Positions 50,606 through 59,985 of a DNA stretch of 64,000 nt are shown piece after piece. How positions within the stretch are numbered: the stretch's first letter is position 1; every line of letters begins with the position of its first letter. The DNA lies in contig DATATI010000091.1 in assembly GCA_036268875.1 (NCBI GenBank), positions 139,513 to 203,512 of the forward strand, in the 5' to 3' direction. The stretch is from Polyangia bacterium (lineage in GTDB: Bacteria > Myxococcota_A > Polyangia > Fen-1088). Made by a program: the position numbers and the translations under genes. The notes below the pieces were generated by a model. The model saw nothing but the letters and a program-made list of their open reading frames with translations. It was not told where the DNA came from and ran no database searches.

Positions 50606-51853
50606 CTAAAGCGGCGTCAGGTTGCCGTCACCGTCGAACATCAGCTCGTGGGCCTTGCCGCTGACCTCCAGATTGGACCCAGTATTCCCCATGCCATTGG
50701 GGAAACACCCGGGCGACATCTGAAGGCGATCGACGGACAGCGTGTCGCGGATGCGCACCAGGCGCACCTGCCGTGGATCGGTGGCGGGCAGCGTGGCCAG
50801 CGCGCGGGTCAAGACCTCGCGATCGTTGTCGAAGTACATCGGGATCTTGGGGGCGCGAAAGGCCAGCGAGGTCAATGCATTCATATAGGTCGCTTCGCGA
50901 TCCATGGCCCGCACCAGACGGCTGGTGGTGAAATCGGCCAGACCCACGCCCACTGCGTTGCCGTGGGTCTCGGCGGTCAGCTCGCGCACGAACAAGCGAT
51001 GAACGATGGGCACGCCCGGCGCATCCGGTTCGGTCGAATCAGCCGACCTGCGCCCGATGACATTGGGATCCATGCCCACGCCGCTGATGTTCTTGCCGAT
51101 GGCGTCGACGATCAGCAGATCGATCTCCGCCACCGGCAGCCGGGGCATGAACGACCAGGCCTCTTTCAATAGCGCCGGCTCCCGCTTGAACAATTCATCG
51201 GCGCGCAGGACCTCGACCTTGGCCAGGCTGTGGTGTTGATTCTCCAGCAGGGCCACGCCGCCCAAAAACTTTCCCGTTCGCAGCTTGGCTTGCAGGACGG
51301 TTTCCACCACGCGCGGAAAGCCCAGCCGATCGGCGGCGCTGTGAAAAGCCGCGGCGCCTTCGCGCTTGCCCAGGCCCACGGCGATCATCTTCACCACGCC
51401 GCTTTCCACCGGCCCGCGAAAGCGGGTGTGCGGTTTGACCCGGCTGATGACGATGATGCCATCGGCGCGCGCCGCCTCGCTGGCCAGGTGTACCGGCACG
51501 CCGTCTTCGGTGGTGGCGCACAGGTCGACGTCCATCGACGCTCGCACCGGCACGCCCAGCGCGCGTTCGGTGATGCCATATTCGGCCAGCAAGCCCGTCT
51601 GCCCTTCGGCGGTGGCGCCGCCGTGACTGCCCATGGCCGGGACGATGAATGGCTTGCCGCCGTCGGCGCGCACCCTTTCGATGACCGCGCGCACCACCTC
51701 TTCGAGGCGCGAAATGCCACGGCTGCCCACCGCCAGCGCGATGCTCGCGCCAGGGGCGATCGCGAACGGCCAGCGTACGGCCAGGGCGGCAGGAATGTCC
51801 ACCGGTGGCGACGACGGAAATCGCTGCCGTACCTGAAAAACCTGGGGAAACAT
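50606..51853 (-). CDS. LarA-like (DUF2088) protein
   Basis: A 415-residue protein resembling the N-terminal domain of nickel-dependent lactate racemases and related DUF2088 proteins: VPAMGSHGGATAEGQ, RVKPHTRFRGPVESGVVKMIAVGLGK (with His and Lys in positions like those that hold the LarA cofactor) and DAIGKNISGVGMDPNVIG. Its reaction is not assignable; members may be isomerases of hydroxy acids or sugar acids. Its ATG start is 78 bases from the divergent rmlC. It precedes the ABC importer, which has its own promoter. Confidence 0.75.
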   Translation of the reverse strand: MFPQVFQVRQRFPSSPPVDIPAALAVRWPFAIAPGASIALAVGSRGISRLEEVVRAVIERVRADGGKPFIVPAMGSHGGATAEGQTGLLAEYGITERALGVPVRASMDVDLCATTEDGVPVHLASEAARADGIIVISRVKPHTRFRGPVESGVVKMIAVGLGKREGAAAFHSAADRLGFPRVVETVLQAKLRTGKFLGGVALLENQHHSLAKVEVLRADELFKREPALLKEAWSFMPRLPVAEIDLLIVDAIGKNISGVGMDPNVIGRRSADSTEPDAPGVPIVHRLFVRELTAETHGNAVGVGLADFTTSRLVRAMDREATYMNALTSLAFRAPKIPMYFDNDREVLTRALATLPATDPRQVRLVRIRDTLSVDRLQMSPGCFPNGMGNTGSNLEVSGKAHELMFDGDGNLTPL

Positions 51854-51931
51854 TCAAGGTGAGGCTACTCCGTTGATGGTGGCAGCGAAAGGTCGGACGC
51901 CGGCAGGCCCTTGAAGTGATAGAAATGCCGC

Positions 51932-52471
51932 ATGACCAGCCCCGCGCTGCCGTCGAATCAGATCGACGGCGTGTTTCACATTCCGCTGCGCACCTTCCGC
52001 GACGACCGCGGGTATTTCTACGAAAGCTACCGGCGGACCTGGCTGCCGGCCGCGCGCGAGATGATCCAGGGAAACTCGTCGTTCTCGCATGCCGGCGTGC
52101 TGCGCGGTCTGCACTACCATCTCAAGCAGGCCGATCTGTGGACGGTGCCGGTGGGCGTGGTGCGGGCCGGACTGTTCGATTTTCGCCCCTCCTCGCCGAC
52201 CTTCGGTCGCAGCGAGCTGGTCGAGATGGGCGAGACCAACCCCATCGGCCTTTACATCCCGCGGGGCGTGGCGCACGGCTTCTACGTGGTGAAGGACGCC
52301 TTCATGAGCTACCTCGTCGACGAGTACTACGACAACAGCGACGAGCTGGGCATCCGCTGGGATGATCCCGCGCTGAGGCTGGACTGGGGTGCCACGGCGC
52401 CGATCATCTCGCGCCGCGATCAAGAAAACCCGCTGGCCAGCGCCGTGCCGCTCGACCGCCGCCCCCGCTGA
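51932..52471 (+). CDS. rmlC: RmlC-like dTDP-sugar epimerase
   Basis: A 179-residue cupin with RDDRGYFYESY, GVLRGLHYH (the catalytic His of RmlC), IPRGVAHGFYV and YYDNSDELGIRWDDP. This fits dTDP-4-keto-6-deoxyglucose 3,5-epimerase; some differences (LHYH rather than LHYQ, and a changed strand after it) leave room for a related epimerase or isomerase. It converges on rmlA-rmlB, which make its presumed substrate. Confidence 0.82.
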   Translation: MTSPALPSNQIDGVFHIPLRTFRDDRGYFYESYRRTWLPAAREMIQGNSSFSHAGVLRGLHYHLKQADLWTVPVGVVRAGLFDFRPSSPTFGRSELVEMGETNPIGLYIPRGVAHGFYVVKDAFMSYLVDEYYDNSDELGIRWDDPALRLDWGATAPIISRRDQENPLASAVPLDRRPR

Positions 52472-52477
52472 CGGTGC

Positions 52478-52514
52478 GCTCAGCCGCCGATCAGACGCTC
52501 AGTCGCCGATCAGA
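52478..52514. repeat. Tandem 18-base duplication at the rmlA 3' end
   Basis: Two 18-base copies with period 19 (52478-52495 and 52497-52514) differ at one position. The second contains the rmlA stop codon and last sense codons. The first lies in the gap between convergent rmlC and rmlA, as if the gene end had been duplicated. Confidence 0.7.
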
Positions 52515-53221
52515 TCGTTGGCGTGCTTCAGCGATTCGAAGGTGCCGGCGTCGGTCCACCAGCCGGGCAGGGTGGCGTAGGTCAGATCGCCGCGGGCGAT
52601 ATACGCGTTATTGACGTCGGTGATCTCCAGCTCCCCGCGCGCCGACGGTTTAAGGCTGGTGATCACGTCGAACACCGCCTCGTCGTAAAAATAGATGCCA
52701 GTGACGGCCAGCGCGCTGGGCGGGTTCTTCGGTTTTTCGATGATGCTGGTGACGCGCGCGCCTTCGGTGACGGCCACGCCGTAGCGTCCGGGATCGGGCA
52801 CTTCCTTCACCAGGATCTTGGCCCCGCTTTTCTGGGCCCGAAATTCATCGGCGAAGGGAGCGATGGGCGCCTCGAAGATGTTGTCGCCCAGGATCACCGC
52901 CAGCCGCCCGCCGCGTCCGAACCGTTTGGCCAGGCCCAGCGCCTGGGCGATGCCGCCCGCCTCGTCCTGCACGCGGTAGGTGAACTCGCAGCCGAAATCT
53001 TTTCCGCTGCCGAGCAGGCGCACGACGTCGCCCATGTGGTCGGTGCCGGTGACGATCAAGATCTCGCGGATGCCGGCGCCCACCAGCTTGCGCACCGGGT
53101 GAAACATCATCGGCTCGCGCCCGACGGGCAGAAGGTGCTTGTTGGTCACCTTGGTCAGGGGGAAGAGCCGCGAGCCGGTGCCACCGGCCAGCACCACCCC
53201 ACGCAACGTATCGCCGGTCAT
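52499..53221 (-). CDS. rmlA: Glucose-1-phosphate thymidylyltransferase (RmlA-like)
   Basis: A 240-residue nucleotidyltransferase with VVLAGGTGSRLFPLT, NKHLLPV, ILGDNIFE and EKPKNPPSALAVTGIYFYD. It lacks the C-terminal extension of the 290-residue RmlA and so is the short type. It makes dTDP-glucose. Its ATG overlaps the rmlB stop (rmlB is upstream). Confidence 0.9.
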   Translation of the reverse strand: MTGDTLRGVVLAGGTGSRLFPLTKVTNKHLLPVGREPMMFHPVRKLVGAGIREILIVTGTDHMGDVVRLLGSGKDFGCEFTYRVQDEAGGIAQALGLAKRFGRGGRLAVILGDNIFEAPIAPFADEFRAQKSGAKILVKEVPDPGRYGVAVTEGARVTSIIEKPKNPPSALAVTGIYFYDEAVFDVITSLKPSARGELEITDVNNAYIARGDLTYATLPGWWTDAGTFESLKHANDLIGD

Positions 53222-54297
53222 TGTGCCGCGCCTTCCCGGCGCAGCCGCGCGCCGTATTGTTGTTCGTAGTAATCACGGTAGCTGCCGGAGCGCACGCGCT
53301 GGCACCAGCCGTCGCTGCTTGAATTGGCGCGGTACCAGGCCACCGTCTCGCGCAGGCCGCTCTCGAAGGCGTGGCGCGGCCGCCAGCCCAGCTCGCCGCG
53401 TGCCTTGCTGGCGTCCATGGCATAGCGGCGATCGTGGCCGGGGCGATCCGGCACGTAGCGGATCAACGTTGGCGGGGCGCCCACCGCGGCCAGGATGGCC
53501 CGCACCACGTCGATGTTGGGGCGTTCGTTCTCGGCGCCGAAGTTATAGACCTGGCCGCTGCCGCCGCCGAGCAGGGCCGCATCGATTGCTGCGCAGTGAT
53601 CCTCGACGTGGATCCAGTCGCGCACCTGCATCCCGTCGCCGTACACCGGCAGCGGGCGGCCTTCGCAGGCGTTGAGGATCATGAGCGGGATCAGTTTCTC
53701 GGGGAATTGATAGGGCCCGTAGTTGTTCGAGCAGCGGGTGATCACCGTGTCCAGACCGTGCGTGTGGTGAAAGGCCATCACCAGATGATCAGCCGACGCC
53801 TTGCTGGCCGAGTAGGGGCTGCGGGGATCCATCGGCGTGCTCTCGCTGAAGGCGCCCTCCGGGCCAAGCGAGCCGTAAACCTCGTCGGTGGAGACCTGCA
53901 CGAAACGTTTGACGCCCGTGGCGCGCGCCGCCTCCAGCAGGCGCAGGGTGCCGATCACGTTGGTGTCCAGGAACGGCTCGGCCGAAATGATGCTGCGATC
54001 GACGTGGCTCTCGGCGGCGAAGTTGATGACCGCGTCGATGTGGTGCTGCTTGAAGAGGGCGGCCATGCGCTCGCCGTCGCGGATGTCGGCCTTGACGAAG
54101 ACGTGGCCGGGATCGGTCTCCAGCGCGGCCAGGTTCTCCAGATTGCCGGCATAGGTGAGAGCGTCGACGTTGATCAACCGGCCCGCCGGGCGCGAGGCCC
54201 GCAGCAGGCGCGCGTAACAGGAACCGATAAACCCGGCGCCGCCGGTGATCAACAGATTGGCATTTTCGAGATCGGGGCCAGACGAAGGGCTCGACAT
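53218..54297 (-). CDS. rmlB: dTDP-glucose 4,6-dehydratase RmlB
   Basis: A 359-residue SDR from the ATG at 54297. It has TGGAGFIGS (NAD), NFAAESHVDRSI, STDEVYG, YSASKASADH (Tyr and Lys of the catalytic motif) and RCSNNYGPYQFPEKLIP. It converts dTDP-glucose to the 4-keto-6-deoxy sugar. The C-terminal segment YRDYYEQQYG matches the family. With rmlA and rmlC this gives part of the dTDP-deoxysugar pathway; the rmlD reductase is not in the window. Confidence 0.94.
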   Translation of the reverse strand: MSSPSSGPDLENANLLITGGAGFIGSCYARLLRASRPAGRLINVDALTYAGNLENLAALETDPGHVFVKADIRDGERMAALFKQHHIDAVINFAAESHVDRSIISAEPFLDTNVIGTLRLLEAARATGVKRFVQVSTDEVYGSLGPEGAFSESTPMDPRSPYSASKASADHLVMAFHHTHGLDTVITRCSNNYGPYQFPEKLIPLMILNACEGRPLPVYGDGMQVRDWIHVEDHCAAIDAALLGGGSGQVYNFGAENERPNIDVVRAILAAVGAPPTLIRYVPDRPGHDRRYAMDASKARGELGWRPRHAFESGLRETVAWYRANSSSDGWCQRVRSGSYRDYYEQQYGARLRREGAAQ

Positions 54298-54346
54298 CCA
54301 GCCCACCACAATAACCGATCGCACCAGGCAGACGAAACGCCAGCCG

Positions 54347-55633
54347 CTAGGGCGCCGGCTTGTCGACGGGCAGCGCCGTCGCAGGCAAAGCGACGGTGAC
54401 CAGGCCCGGCGTCATCTCCAGGCCCGGCTCCTTGGGATAAGGCGGCGCGAACAGAAAACGCAGGTGGGTGCCGCCGCCGCGCAACGGATAGATCCAGATC
54501 TCGCGGAAACCAGGGACCGTCGAACGATAGTGTCCGGCCGGCGCCACCGCGCGGGCGGCGGGCAGGTTGACGGCCAGGCCTACCGGCGCCGACAAAGGGT
54601 ACTGGCGCGCGCGCGCGAACGAGCCGCGCACGGCGATGGTGGCGCGCTGCCGATCGGGCATGGAAAAGAACTGCGGCCGATCGACGGTGACGGCCGGCGC
54701 CACCGGAACGATCTCTGGTCTGGTGATAACCGTGGCCGCGGCCGGCCTGGCGCCGGCGGCGGTCGGCGCGGCGGAAGGCGAGGCGGAGGCCGGCACCGTC
54801 CATTGATGCCGCCAGGGTGGCGCGTAAAGCGCGATGGCCGCTCCTGCTCCGCCCAGCAGCACCACCGCGACCGCCGTCAGCCAACCCTTGGTCTTGCGGT
54901 CGCGCTGCTGCCCGGCCAACTCGGCGGGGGTGCGGCGCCGATCGCCTGTCACTTCGGTGGTCTCGGGGCGGGTGTCCTCGGCGATCAGAATCTCCGGCGC
55001 CGGCGTGCTGGGGTGTCGATCGAATTCGCTTTCGGCGGCGGACTCTGCAGACGCGTTGCCGGCCATGCGGACGGCGATGCGCAGGCGCGGCACGCCGTCC
55101 GGCGCCAGCGGTTCCAGGCGCAGCCCTTTGACCAACGCGCGCGTGATCACCGGCGCGCTGGGCGAAGCCGCCAGCTCGATGGGGGCGTCCACGCTGAGAA
55201 ACGGCAGCGGCACGTTCAGGTAATAACCGTCCTCACTGAGCCGGGCGCTGCCGCGAAACATCCAGGTGGTTCCGCCCACCCGCACCGCCAGCTGCTGAGC
55301 ATCATCTGTTTGCCCCAGCACCAGATCGCGCAGCGCCGCCAGATCGGCCGGCGACAGATCAACGAAGACGATGCCCAGGCCGGTGCTGCTGGGTGACAGC
55401 GGCTGCACGCGCACCACCCGTCCGCGCAAGGTCTTGCTGCCTGCCGGCAGCGACACGTCGCAGACGATGGCCGTGCCCACCGGGTAGGGCAGCGGCGTGT
55501 CCACCAGGATCCCGCGCGGCGACAAGTTCAGCGATTGCCCGACCACCTGCCGCGTTTCACCGTCGGGCATCACCTTGACCGGTGCCCGATAGTGCACGCG
55601 CGGCTCTAATCTCTGTTCAGACCACCCGCCCAT
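54347..55633 (-). CDS. PilZ protein with membrane helix and AMIN-like periplasmic domain
   Basis: A 428-residue protein. A PilZ domain (about 1-105) has the cyclic di-GMP residues RLEPR (8-12) and NLSPRG (36-41). A second PilZ-like segment without the binding motif follows (about 112-190). After a disordered stretch come a membrane helix (251-270), a Pro/Ala linker and a C-terminal beta-rich domain (about 315-412: YPLSAPVGLAVNLP, then GFREIWIYPL) reminiscent of AMIN domains. I infer that it transmits a cytoplasmic cyclic di-GMP signal to the envelope. The AMIN assignment is by eye. Confidence 0.75.
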   Translation of the reverse strand: MGGWSEQRLEPRVHYRAPVKVMPDGETRQVVGQSLNLSPRGILVDTPLPYPVGTAIVCDVSLPAGSKTLRGRVVRVQPLSPSSTGLGIVFVDLSPADLAALRDLVLGQTDDAQQLAVRVGGTTWMFRGSARLSEDGYYLNVPLPFLSVDAPIELAASPSAPVITRALVKGLRLEPLAPDGVPRLRIAVRMAGNASAESAAESEFDRHPSTPAPEILIAEDTRPETTEVTGDRRRTPAELAGQQRDRKTKGWLTAVAVVLLGGAGAAIALYAPPWRHQWTVPASASPSAAPTAAGARPAAATVITRPEIVPVAPAVTVDRPQFFSMPDRQRATIAVRGSFARARQYPLSAPVGLAVNLPAARAVAPAGHYRSTVPGFREIWIYPLRGGGTHLRFLFAPPYPKEPGLEMTPGLVTVALPATALPVDKPAP

Positions 55634-55701
55634 ACCTGCGGCCAGTCTAGCGACGCTGATCGGGATGGCAAGTTACAAGACGACGAAGATGACAGAGCCC
55701 G

Positions 55702-56892
55702 TCAAGCGGCGGGCGGGGTGTTCGCCGTGACCGCTGCCGCCAGCGGACGGTTGCGCTCGAGGGGGAGGCTGATCGTGATGGTGGTGCCTTGGTTTTTTTC
55801 GCTGGTCAGATCAACGGTGCCGCCATGCGCGTGCACCAGCTGTTCGACGATCCACAGGCCCAGGCCGAAGCCACCGTAATTTTCTTTGGGGGCGACCCGA
55901 GAAAATTTGTGGAACAAACCGGCTCGTTCTTCGCTGGACAGGCCGATGCCCTGATCGCGCACCGACAGCGTGGCGGTGTTTCCGGATCGGCGCACCGACA
56001 GCATCACCGGCTTGCCGGCGCCGAACTTCAGCGCGTTCGACAGAAGATTGCTGATCACGGTGTCCAGGCGCACCGGATCCCACCAGCCGATCGCCTCGTC
56101 CATGGTTTCAAGCTCCAGCGTGCAGCCGGAGTCGTCCATCAGATCGCGGGAGCGCTCGACGACGCCAAGCACGACCTGGCTTAGATCCAGTCGATCGGGG
56201 ACCAGCCGCAACGGTTCGGACGACAACATGGTCACGTCCAGCAAGCGATCGACCATGGTCGAGATGCGATCAAGCTGGCTGTCCAGACGACGTATCTTGC
56301 GCGCGTCGTTGGCGGTGGTCGCCGCGTTGGCGCCGCCGTTGCCGTTGGTCTGGCTGTGGCTGCGGGCCAGGCTGTCAAGCTGCAGGCGCATCGCCGTCAG
56401 CGGCGTGCGCAGCTCGTGCGAGGCGATGATGAGGAAGTCGTCGCGCACTTGCAGGGCGATCTGCAGCGCGCCCAGCAAGCGCTCGCGTTCTTTCTCCGCC
56501 TCGCGGCGGGCGCGTCGGGTCTCGGCTTCGACCAGCTCGCGCTCGATGGCGGCGCCGAGCCGGGTGAGTTTGTTCTTCGAGAAGAAATCCTGCGCGCCGG
56601 CCTTCATCGCCACCACGGCGGCCTCTTCGCCCAGGATCCCCGAAACGATGATCACGGGCGTGTCCGGGTCGGCGCCGCGGATGATGGCCAACGCCTCGGG
56701 CGCGCCGAAGCCGGGCATGTGGTAATCGCAGAGGATCAGCTGCCATGGCTCCGCCAGGGCGGCGCAGAGGTCATGGGCGCTGGCCACCTGTTTCCAGGAC
56801 GGTTCAAAGCCGGCGCTGCGCAGGCGCAGGATGACCAGGTCGCGATCGTCCTCCGAGTCCTCGACCAGCAAAACTTTCAGCGGCGTGGCCAC
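55702..56892 (-). CDS. REC-domain histidine kinase
   Basis: A 396-residue soluble protein from a GTG at 56892 (longer frame to 56973, less likely). An N-terminal receiver (VLLVEDSEDDRD, phosphoacceptor Asp in LILCDYHMPGF, Lys in FSKNK) is followed by HisKA (IIASHELRTPLTAM) and HATPase (NLLSNALKFG, RDQGIGL, GGFGLGLWIV). Such receiver-first kinases act within phosphorelays as orphan or branched sensors. No partner regulator is adjacent; it shares strand with the PilZ gene, 69 bases away. Confidence 0.9.
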   Translation of the reverse strand: MATPLKVLLVEDSEDDRDLVILRLRSAGFEPSWKQVASAHDLCAALAEPWQLILCDYHMPGFGAPEALAIIRGADPDTPVIIVSGILGEEAAVVAMKAGAQDFFSKNKLTRLGAAIERELVEAETRRARREAEKERERLLGALQIALQVRDDFLIIASHELRTPLTAMRLQLDSLARSHSQTNGNGGANAATTANDARKIRRLDSQLDRISTMVDRLLDVTMLSSEPLRLVPDRLDLSQVVLGVVERSRDLMDDSGCTLELETMDEAIGWWDPVRLDTVISNLLSNALKFGAGKPVMLSVRRSGNTATLSVRDQGIGLSSEERAGLFHKFSRVAPKENYGGFGLGLWIVEQLVHAHGGTVDLTSEKNQGTTITISLPLERNRPLAAAVTANTPPAA

Positions 56893-57045
56893 GATTATTT
56901 TTAAGTCTCCCACAGGGTCCGTCAGGGGGGGCAGTGGGCATTTAATCGTCAGGCAAACCCCGCGCTGACGCAAGGCCCACTACCCCTGATTTCCCAGTCG
57001 CTGGGCGAACTGGCGTGACCGTCGGCGAAGCCGCAGAATCGCCGC

Positions 57046-58389
57046 GTGCCGCCGTCATTGCTGGGGCTGTCGCTGTCGCCGCCAAGTTCGTTGATCTATG
57101 CCCGCGCCCAGATGGGCATCTCGCTTGGCTTTCACATCGTCTTTGCTGCCGTTGGCGTGGCGTTGCCGGCGCTGATGGTCATCGCCGATGTGCTGCACGC
57201 GCGCACCGGCGACGCCACCTACCTTCAACTGTCAAGACGTCTGGCCAAAGGCACCAGCATCTTGTTCGCCGTGGGCGCGGTGTCGGGGACGGTCCTGTCG
57301 TTCGAGCTTGGCCTGCTGTGGCCGCGCTTCATGGGCACCTTCGGTGAAGCCATCGGTTTGCCGTTCGCCCTGGAGGGCTTCGCGTTCTTCACCGAGGCGA
57401 TCTTTCTCGGTATCTATCTTTATGGGCGGGGCAAGGTCTCGCCCCGGCTGCACCTGGCGGCGGGGATCGCGGTGGCGATCAGCGGGGCGGCGTCGGCCTT
57501 CTTCGTGACGCTGGTGAACGCGTTCATGAACAACCCGGCCGGCGTGGCGATGGACGGCGGCAAGCTGACGTTCGATCCGCTGGCGGCGATGTTCAGCCCG
57601 TCGTGGGCGTACCAGGCGGTGCACGTCCTCATCGCGTCGTACCAGGCGACCGCCTGGGCGATGGTGGGCATTCACGCGCTGTTCTTGCTGCGCGATCCGC
57701 GGCGGGCGCTGCACCGCAAGGCCTTGCGGGTGGCGTTGCCGGTGGCGTGTCTGACAGCGCTGCTGCAACCGCTGTCCGGCGATCGTTCGGCCAAGCACGT
57801 GGCGCAGGCGCAGCCGCTGAAGCTGGCGGCGCTGGAGGCGCACCTGCACAGCGCGCCGGGCGCCGATCTGCACGTCGGAGGCTGGCCTGATCTGGCGACG
57901 GGCGAATTTCACGGCGCCATCGCCATCCCGCACGGCCTGTCGTTTCTCGCCTTCGGCGATATCCACGCGTCGGTGACCGGCCTCGAGGCGTTTCCCCGCG
58001 ACGAATGGCCGCCGGTGCTGGCGGTGCGCACCGCGTTCCAGGTGATGGTGGGGGCCGGCTCGGCGCTGGCGGCGCTGGCGCTGGCGGTGTTGGTTTGGCT
58101 TCTGCGCAAGCGGCGCCTGCCCGACGGGCGGCCGTGGTTGATCGCCTTGGCGCTCGCCGGTCCGCTGGGCTTCGTCAGCCTGGAAGCGGGCTGGCTGGTC
58201 ACCGAATGGGGCCGCCAGCCATGGATCGTCCGCGGCGTGATGCGCACGTCGGAAGCTCTGACCAGCTTTCCTTATCAAGCGGCGCCGTTCTGGTTGTTCG
58301 GGGTGGTGTACGCGTTGCTGGGCGTGGCGGTGGCGTACCTGCTGGCGCGCCAGCTTGTGTACGCCCACCGAGCGTCGGAGCGAGCGTGA
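57046..58389 (+). CDS. cydA: Cytochrome bd-type quinol oxidase subunit I (CIO type)
   Basis: A 447-residue protein with about nine membrane helices. Landmarks are RAQMGISLGFHIVFA (haem ligand His), FGEAIGLPFALEGFAFFTEA, GDRSAKHVAQAQPLKLAALE (quinol region) and TEWGRQPW. The Q-loop is short, which with the length marks the cyanide-insensitive oxidase group rather than E. coli-like CydA. It reduces oxygen with quinol electrons without pumping. The GTG start is 153 bases from the divergent kinase gene. Confidence 0.92.
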   Translation: MPPSLLGLSLSPPSSLIYARAQMGISLGFHIVFAAVGVALPALMVIADVLHARTGDATYLQLSRRLAKGTSILFAVGAVSGTVLSFELGLLWPRFMGTFGEAIGLPFALEGFAFFTEAIFLGIYLYGRGKVSPRLHLAAGIAVAISGAASAFFVTLVNAFMNNPAGVAMDGGKLTFDPLAAMFSPSWAYQAVHVLIASYQATAWAMVGIHALFLLRDPRRALHRKALRVALPVACLTALLQPLSGDRSAKHVAQAQPLKLAALEAHLHSAPGADLHVGGWPDLATGEFHGAIAIPHGLSFLAFGDIHASVTGLEAFPRDEWPPVLAVRTAFQVMVGAGSALAALALAVLVWLLRKRRLPDGRPWLIALALAGPLGFVSLEAGWLVTEWGRQPWIVRGVMRTSEALTSFPYQAAPFWLFGVVYALLGVAVAYLLARQLVYAHRASERA

Positions 58390-59417
58390 ACGCCGCACCC
58401 ATCAGCGGCGTCTCCTGGCTGCTGGCGGGAGTTATCTTCGTCGCCCTTTGTCTTTATTTCCTGCTGGGCGGCGCGGACTTTGGCGGCGGGGTCTGGGATC
58501 TGCTGGCGCGCGGACCGCGGGCGGCCGCGCAGCGACGAGCGGTGGAGGCGGCCATCGGGCCCATCTGGGAGGCCAACCACGTCTGGTTGATCCTGGTGGT
58601 GGTGGTCTTTTTCACGGGTTTTCCTCCGGCGTTCGCCGCCATCTCGGTGGCCCTGCACGTGCCGCTGACGTTGTTCGTGGTGGGCGTGGTGCTGCGCGGG
58701 TCGGCGTTCGCCTTTCGCGCCTCTGATACCGAGGGCGACGTCCAGCAACGCCGCTGGGGTTTGATTTTTTCCAGCGCCAGCACCATCGCGCCGGTGCTGC
58801 TGGGGATGATGGTGGGCGCGCTTTGTTCAGGGCGCATCCGCATCAGCGACGGGATCGTCACGGGCTCGTTCTTCACGCCATGGCTGGCTCCGTTCCCGCT
58901 GGCGGTGGGTTTGTTCGCCCTGGCCTTGTGCGCGTTTCTGGCGGCGACCTATCTGACGGTCGAAGTAACGGATGAAGATCTGCGCGAGGACTTTCGCCGG
59001 CGCGCGCTGGGGGCGGGCCTGGTCGTGGGCGTGCTGGCGCTGGCGGCGTTCGCCTTGAGCGGCCAGGGCGGACCGCGGGTGCGCCAGGCGCTGATGCTGC
59101 GGCGCTGGAGCTGGCCCTTTCATGCCCTCACCGCGACGGCGGCAGTGACCGCGCTGGCGGCGCTGCGGGCGCGGCGCTACCGGCTGGCGCGTGCCGCGGT
59201 GGTGGCGCAGACGGTGCTGATCCTGCTTGGCTGGGGGCTGTCGCAGTTTCCGTTCGTGGTGGTCCCCGATCTGACGTTGATGGCGGCCGCGTCGTCGGCG
59301 CGCGCGCAGCGGTTGCTGCTGATCGTGCTGCTCGCCGGTCTGCCGGTGCTGGTGCCCAGCCTGATCGTATTGTTCCGGGTGTTCAAGGCGCCGGCGCCGC
59401 GGGCGCCGCCACCCTGA
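58386..59417 (+). CDS. cydB: Cytochrome bd-type quinol oxidase subunit II
   Basis: A 343-residue membrane protein with eight or nine helices and the CydB features LGGADFGGGVWDLLA, GPIWEANHVWLI and PVLLGMMVGAL. Its GTG overlaps the cydA stop (GTGA). It supports subunit I structurally. No small CydX-like frame is evident after it; the next gene is convergent 6 bases away. Confidence 0.92.
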   Translation: MNAAPISGVSWLLAGVIFVALCLYFLLGGADFGGGVWDLLARGPRAAAQRRAVEAAIGPIWEANHVWLILVVVVFFTGFPPAFAAISVALHVPLTLFVVGVVLRGSAFAFRASDTEGDVQQRRWGLIFSSASTIAPVLLGMMVGALCSGRIRISDGIVTGSFFTPWLAPFPLAVGLFALALCAFLAATYLTVEVTDEDLREDFRRRALGAGLVVGVLALAAFALSGQGGPRVRQALMLRRWSWPFHALTATAAVTALAALRARRYRLARAAVVAQTVLILLGWGLSQFPFVVVPDLTLMAAASSARAQRLLLIVLLAGLPVLVPSLIVLFRVFKAPAPRAPPP

Positions 59418-59423
59418 CGACGC

Positions 59424-59936
59424 TCAGGGCCGGGTCATGCGGGCGATGCGCGCGGCGTGGGCAGGGAAGCGCGCCGCCAGTTCGGGCCCCGCCGCCAGAT
59501 CGAAGTCGGCGAAATCGAAACCGGGCGCGACGGTGCAGCCGAACAAACAATGTGACGCCGAAGCCGACGGATCGAGCTCAACCGCGAACCAGGTGCCGGC
59601 GCCGATCACCAGCTGCGGGCGTTCGCCGGCGCGCAGGTTCAAACCGAGACGCCTCACCTCGCCGCCGCCACCGTCGCGCAGCAGCAGCACCTCCAGCGGC
59701 CCGCCTTCGTACAGGTGAAACAGCTCGTCCGAGCGCAATCGGTGCAGGTACGTGGTCGGCTGTTCGCGCGTGACCAAAAAATAGATCGCCGTGCTGGCCG
59801 CCCGCGGCGACCGATGCGGCAGCCCGTTCAACATCAGTGGCGCGCGGTAGGTCTCGACGAAGAAGCCACGTTCGGGGTGGGCAGCCAACCCCAACGCGGC
59901 GATGATCTCGGCGGCGCGATTTATCGTGGCGGACAT
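59424..59936 (-). CDS. DUF985 cupin protein
   Basis: A 170-residue single cupin with GLAAHPERGFFVETYR, STAIYFLVTRE, WHRL-like YLHRLRSDELFHLYEGGPLEVLLL and CTVAPGFDFADFDLA, the DUF985 signature. Metal binding is plausible, but no function is established. It is convergent with cydB and 49 bases downstream of the ABC exporter on the same strand. Confidence 0.88.
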   Translation of the reverse strand: MSATINRAAEIIAALGLAAHPERGFFVETYRAPLMLNGLPHRSPRAASTAIYFLVTREQPTTYLHRLRSDELFHLYEGGPLEVLLLRDGGGGEVRRLGLNLRAGERPQLVIGAGTWFAVELDPSASASHCLFGCTVAPGFDFADFDLAAGPELAARFPAHAARIARMTRP

Positions 59937-59985
59937 CAGGGGATGCTAGTCGGTTTGGGAGCCTTTGTGGTTGCAGACAAACCCG

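Noticed and set aside
52499-54297. Full dTDP-rhamnose operon
   Set aside because: rmlA, rmlB and an rmlC-like gene are present but no rmlD reductase is found, so the final sugar cannot be called rhamnose.
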